Origin: Methanobacterium sp.
GTDB taxonomy: Archaea > Methanobacteriota > Methanobacteria > Methanobacteriales > Methanobacteriaceae
Direction of reading: 5' to 3'
Assembly: GCA_028682985.1 (NCBI GenBank)
Contig: JAJRAE010000143.1
Span: 1 to 7,584, forward strand
Length of the DNA stretch: 7,584 nucleotides
The notes under the pieces are model-generated. The model had not been told where the DNA came from. It saw only the letters and a list, made by a program, of their open reading frames with translations, and made no database searches. The translations under genes were made by a program, and so were the position numbers. Position 1 is the stretch's first letter. Every line of letters begins with the position of its first letter. This document shows, piece after piece, positions 6,025 to 7,584 of this stretch.

Positions 6025-6501
6025 TTATTTAACTGCTAAAGCAGGGAACAGGAAATATAACGTAACAACCCAAAGAAATATGACTAGAAGTGGTCTTAAT
6101 AGGGTATTCATTACGAACTTCTCCTTTAAACCAGTGAAAAGATGGTTTAATGCTGAAAGAGTCAGGAATATAAGGAGAACCATGTATATTCCCAGATAGG
6201 CCAGGAACCCATAGCTCAGTAATGCAACCAGTATCATGGTCAGGAAAATAGCTGTAAAGTGCAGTGCAGACTGTCGCTGATAGGCGCCTCCCGCACCGTA
6301 TCCTGAAACCTCAGAAGCGCTTTTAGAAAAGAACAAACCTTCAAGAGCAGTGCAACCTGCAATAAACACCACACTGATTATGGCGAAAATGTTGAACATC
6401 TGCACCGGATCAGAAGTTAATAGAAATGCTAAAAAGATAGCCAGAGCCACTCCTGCCCAGCGAATAATCTCCAGAAAACGATTTATATTAGTATCATCCA
6501 A
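6025..6501 (-). CDS. Uncharacterised membrane protein, five predicted transmembrane helices
   Basis: A 158-residue, strongly hydrophobic protein that I cannot assign to a named family. Likely membrane spans are residues 12-29, 35-57, 80-100, 102-122 and 131-154. Between spans 2 and 3 lies a polar, Gly- and Ser-rich loop (FSKSASEVSGYGAGGAYQRQS), the most distinctive part and probably the conserved functional site. There is no signal peptide cleavage site, transporter motif or metal site that I recognise. The start is TTG at 6501, with GGGGGT (6508-6513) six bases upstream; an in-frame stop lies just ahead and no other start gives the first span. It is a single gene converging with arfB and divergent from the LemA-like gene, so neighbours say little about its job. 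Confidence 0.75.
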   Translation of the reverse strand: MDDTNINRFLEIIRWAGVALAIFLAFLLTSDPVQMFNIFAIISVVFIAGCTALEGLFFSKSASEVSGYGAGGAYQRQSALHFTAIFLTMILVALLSYGFLAYLGIYMVLLIFLTLSALNHLFTGLKEKFVMNTLLRPLLVIFLWVVTLYFLFPALAVK

Positions 6502-6520
6502 TGTTTAACCCCCATATTTT

Positions 6521-6531
6521 GTTTATATTAA
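6521..6531 (-). promoter_or_regulatory. Possible TATA box of the membrane protein gene
   Basis: TTAATATAAAC on the minus strand, about 20 bases before the TTG start. The predicted transcript would start almost at the TTG and lose the GGGGGT site, so an upstream promoter is also possible. Confidence 0.3.
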
Positions 6532-6592
6532 TTCTTTTTTATCAAACCTAATAAAATAGATTGCCCCTTATATCTAGTAGATTTAGAAAAGA

Positions 6593-6602
6593 TTTAAATA
6601 TA
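6593..6602 (+). promoter_or_regulatory. TATA box of the LemA-like gene
   Basis: TTTAAATATA on the plus strand, preceded by AGAAAAGA as a possible BRE. A start near 6622-6626 would leave a leader of about 25 bases that carries GGAG (6640-6643), six bases before the ATG. Confidence 0.6.
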
Positions 6603-6649
6603 GCTCGGTCTTAACGCAAATAATATAAAATTAATTACTGGAGTTTCTT

Positions 6650-7222
6650 ATGTGGAATCTAATCATATTCATACTGATTGTTCTGTCCATCTCCATTCTA
6701 GGAGCCCTGGTGGTAGGATATTACCTGAATCTGGCCAAACTCAAAAGCAGACTCACCAGAACCCTGTATAACATCTATGAAGAATTGAACATTAAAGCAG
6801 ATTTAATGGACAAACTACTGGAAAACTTCGAGTTCAAATCTGAATATGAAAATGAAATGTACCAATCAATTGATATGTTAAGTAATGCAGAAAACCTTAA
6901 TGAACAGGCAATAGCAAATGCAAGAATGTCTAATTCCCTTGAAGTGTTATTTAGTAGGGCAAAAGAGTCCAATAAAGATAAAAAGTTTTTAAAACTTGTT
7001 GATGAATTAAAAAAAACAGATGAGCTACTCAATCATTATGATGATTCATACAACGATACTGTTTATATCTATAACCATAAACTGCAGGTATTTCCCAGTA
7101 AATGGGTAGCCAACTACTTTGGATTTAAAAATGCCGAATATTTCCTGGTGGAAGAAACAAATAAGGGACTGGATCAGGATTTAAATCAGATACACCAGGA
7201 AGATCATCCCACAAAACAATGA
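6650..7222 (+). CDS. LemA family protein
   Basis: A 190-residue membrane-anchored helical protein. One hydrophobic segment at residues 4-24 anchors it, followed by GYYLNLAKLKSRL and long amphipathic helices. The C-terminal part carries the LemA hallmark: YNDTVYIYNHKLQVFP (134-149), then a GF pair (158-159) and EYFLVEE. Length and layout fit LemA, where the first helix anchors the protein and a four-helix bundle faces outward or inward depending on species. The first-helix signature seen in bacterial members (roughly W-x-Q-V, then RRxDLIPNLV) is weak here; the matching region is YEELNIKADLMDKLLENF. LemA function is unresolved in general. The charged tail after residue 170 is variable. The start is supported by GGAG six bases upstream and a good TATA box. 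It appears to be a single gene. Confidence 0.82.
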   Translation: MWNLIIFILIVLSISILGALVVGYYLNLAKLKSRLTRTLYNIYEELNIKADLMDKLLENFEFKSEYENEMYQSIDMLSNAENLNEQAIANARMSNSLEVLFSRAKESNKDKKFLKLVDELKKTDELLNHYDDSYNDTVYIYNHKLQVFPSKWVANYFGFKNAEYFLVEETNKGLDQDLNQIHQEDHPTKQ

Positions 7223-7333
7223 TAAATCAATATTTATTTTATGATTCCCTAATATTCCGAAATTATTTTTATTCTAATTTCCAAATACTCCAATAATATT
7301 CTTAGATTTCATTTAGAAATGATTCGTTGATAT
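7223..7333. other. AT-rich convergent spacer
   Basis: A 111-base spacer between the LemA-like gene and the converging gene at the right edge. It holds short T tracts on the plus strand (for example TTATTTTTATT around 7264-7274) that could end the LemA transcript. No gene or hairpin was recognised. Confidence 0.3.
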
Positions 7334-7584
7334 TCAATTCTCAATATCTCTGATGAGATTTCTGAATTTTCGAGCTGCCTCCTTATTATTGAAGGCAAAT
7401 GCTATCCTGCGCATGGCCTCCAGCAGGTGGATTACTGAGTCCAGCCAGCTGAAAATATCCCCCGGATAGATGTGTATATCGTAGTCCCTCAGTAGTCTTC
7501 TGCTTATTTCCACTGGATCTTTCTTCTGCAGCCGATATCTCAGGATCTTTCGGGATAAGTTCGTCTGAAAGCAGGTGCAGAATG
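7334..7584 (-). CDS. C-terminal part of an unidentified protein with a possible helix-turn-helix
   Basis: One minus-strand frame stays open from the right edge to a TGA at 7334, giving the last 82 residues. It begins FCTCFQTNLSRKIL and is very rich in Arg and Lys. The stretch VEISRRLLRDYDIHIYPGDI followed by FSWLD resembles the recognition region of a helix-turn-helix of the transposase or DNA-binding type (two helices, a Gly-containing turn, then Ile-x3-Leu). A second amphipathic helical region ends in RKFRNLIRDIEN. The other two minus frames contain stops. By eye the DNA is somewhat richer in GC than the genes to its left. I do not recognise the family. It may be an intact gene continuing to the right or a remnant of a mobile element. 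Confidence 0.55.
   Translation of the reverse strand, partial: FCTCFQTNLSRKILRYRLQKKDPVEISRRLLRDYDIHIYPGDIFSWLDSVIHLLEAMRRIAFAFNNKEAARKFRNLIRDIEN

Noticed and set aside
6775..7032. Minus-strand Ser-rich ORF of 85 codons inside the LemA-like gene
   Set aside because: It is an antisense shadow of helical Lys/Glu/Asn codons, with no start signal.
1..7584. Search for CRISPR repeats, IS ends, prophage or defence-gene clusters
   Set aside because: No regularly spaced direct repeats, paired terminal inverted repeats or defence-family motifs were visible. The TOPRIM gene has no ATPase or helicase neighbour, as an OLD/Gabija-type system would need.

Overview
The window looks like chromosomal DNA from a methanogenic archaeon of the Methanobacteriales, most likely Methanobacterium or a close relative. 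The evidence is AT-rich DNA with archaeal TATA boxes and oligo-T gene ends, Shine-Dalgarno sites matching an anti-SD ending in AUCACCUCCU, an archaeal SmAP1-type LSm gene next to ribosomal protein L37e, and the F420/riboflavin pathway enzyme ArfB. The LSm protein closely resembles the Methanothermobacter one as I remember it. No mobile element, CRISPR array, rRNA or tRNA was recognised.

Left part (1-2975), all on the minus strand. Reading in the direction of transcription, purF (Fe-S type amidophosphoribosyltransferase, first step of purine synthesis) comes first. It has its own TATA box and a TTG start. About 100 bases later comes an AhpD-like CxxC protein with an unusual hydrophobic tail. 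A U32-family protein follows after 28 bases and runs off the left edge.

Centre (2976-4696). A second minus-strand cluster reads LSm (SmAP1), L37e, then a 300-residue TOPRIM plus coiled-coil protein. This joins an RNA-binding ring, a large-subunit zinc protein and a possible nucleic-acid enzyme of unknown role. A 297-base AT-rich divergent spacer separates it from the plus-strand genes.

Right part (4697-7584). On the plus strand are a PUA-domain protein of the archaeal MCT-1/Tma20 type and arfB. A minus-strand five-helix membrane protein converges on arfB across a short spacer with oligo-T on both strands. A plus-strand LemA-like membrane-anchored helical protein follows. The window ends in the C-terminal part of an unidentified minus-strand gene with a possible helix-turn-helix.

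Most of this is core archaeal housekeeping. I see no clear new multi-gene system. The points most worth following are the TOPRIM/coiled-coil protein in the LSm-L37e cluster, the AhpD-like/U32 pair, and several genes whose conventional start codon overlaps the Shine-Dalgarno site and may be mis-called.
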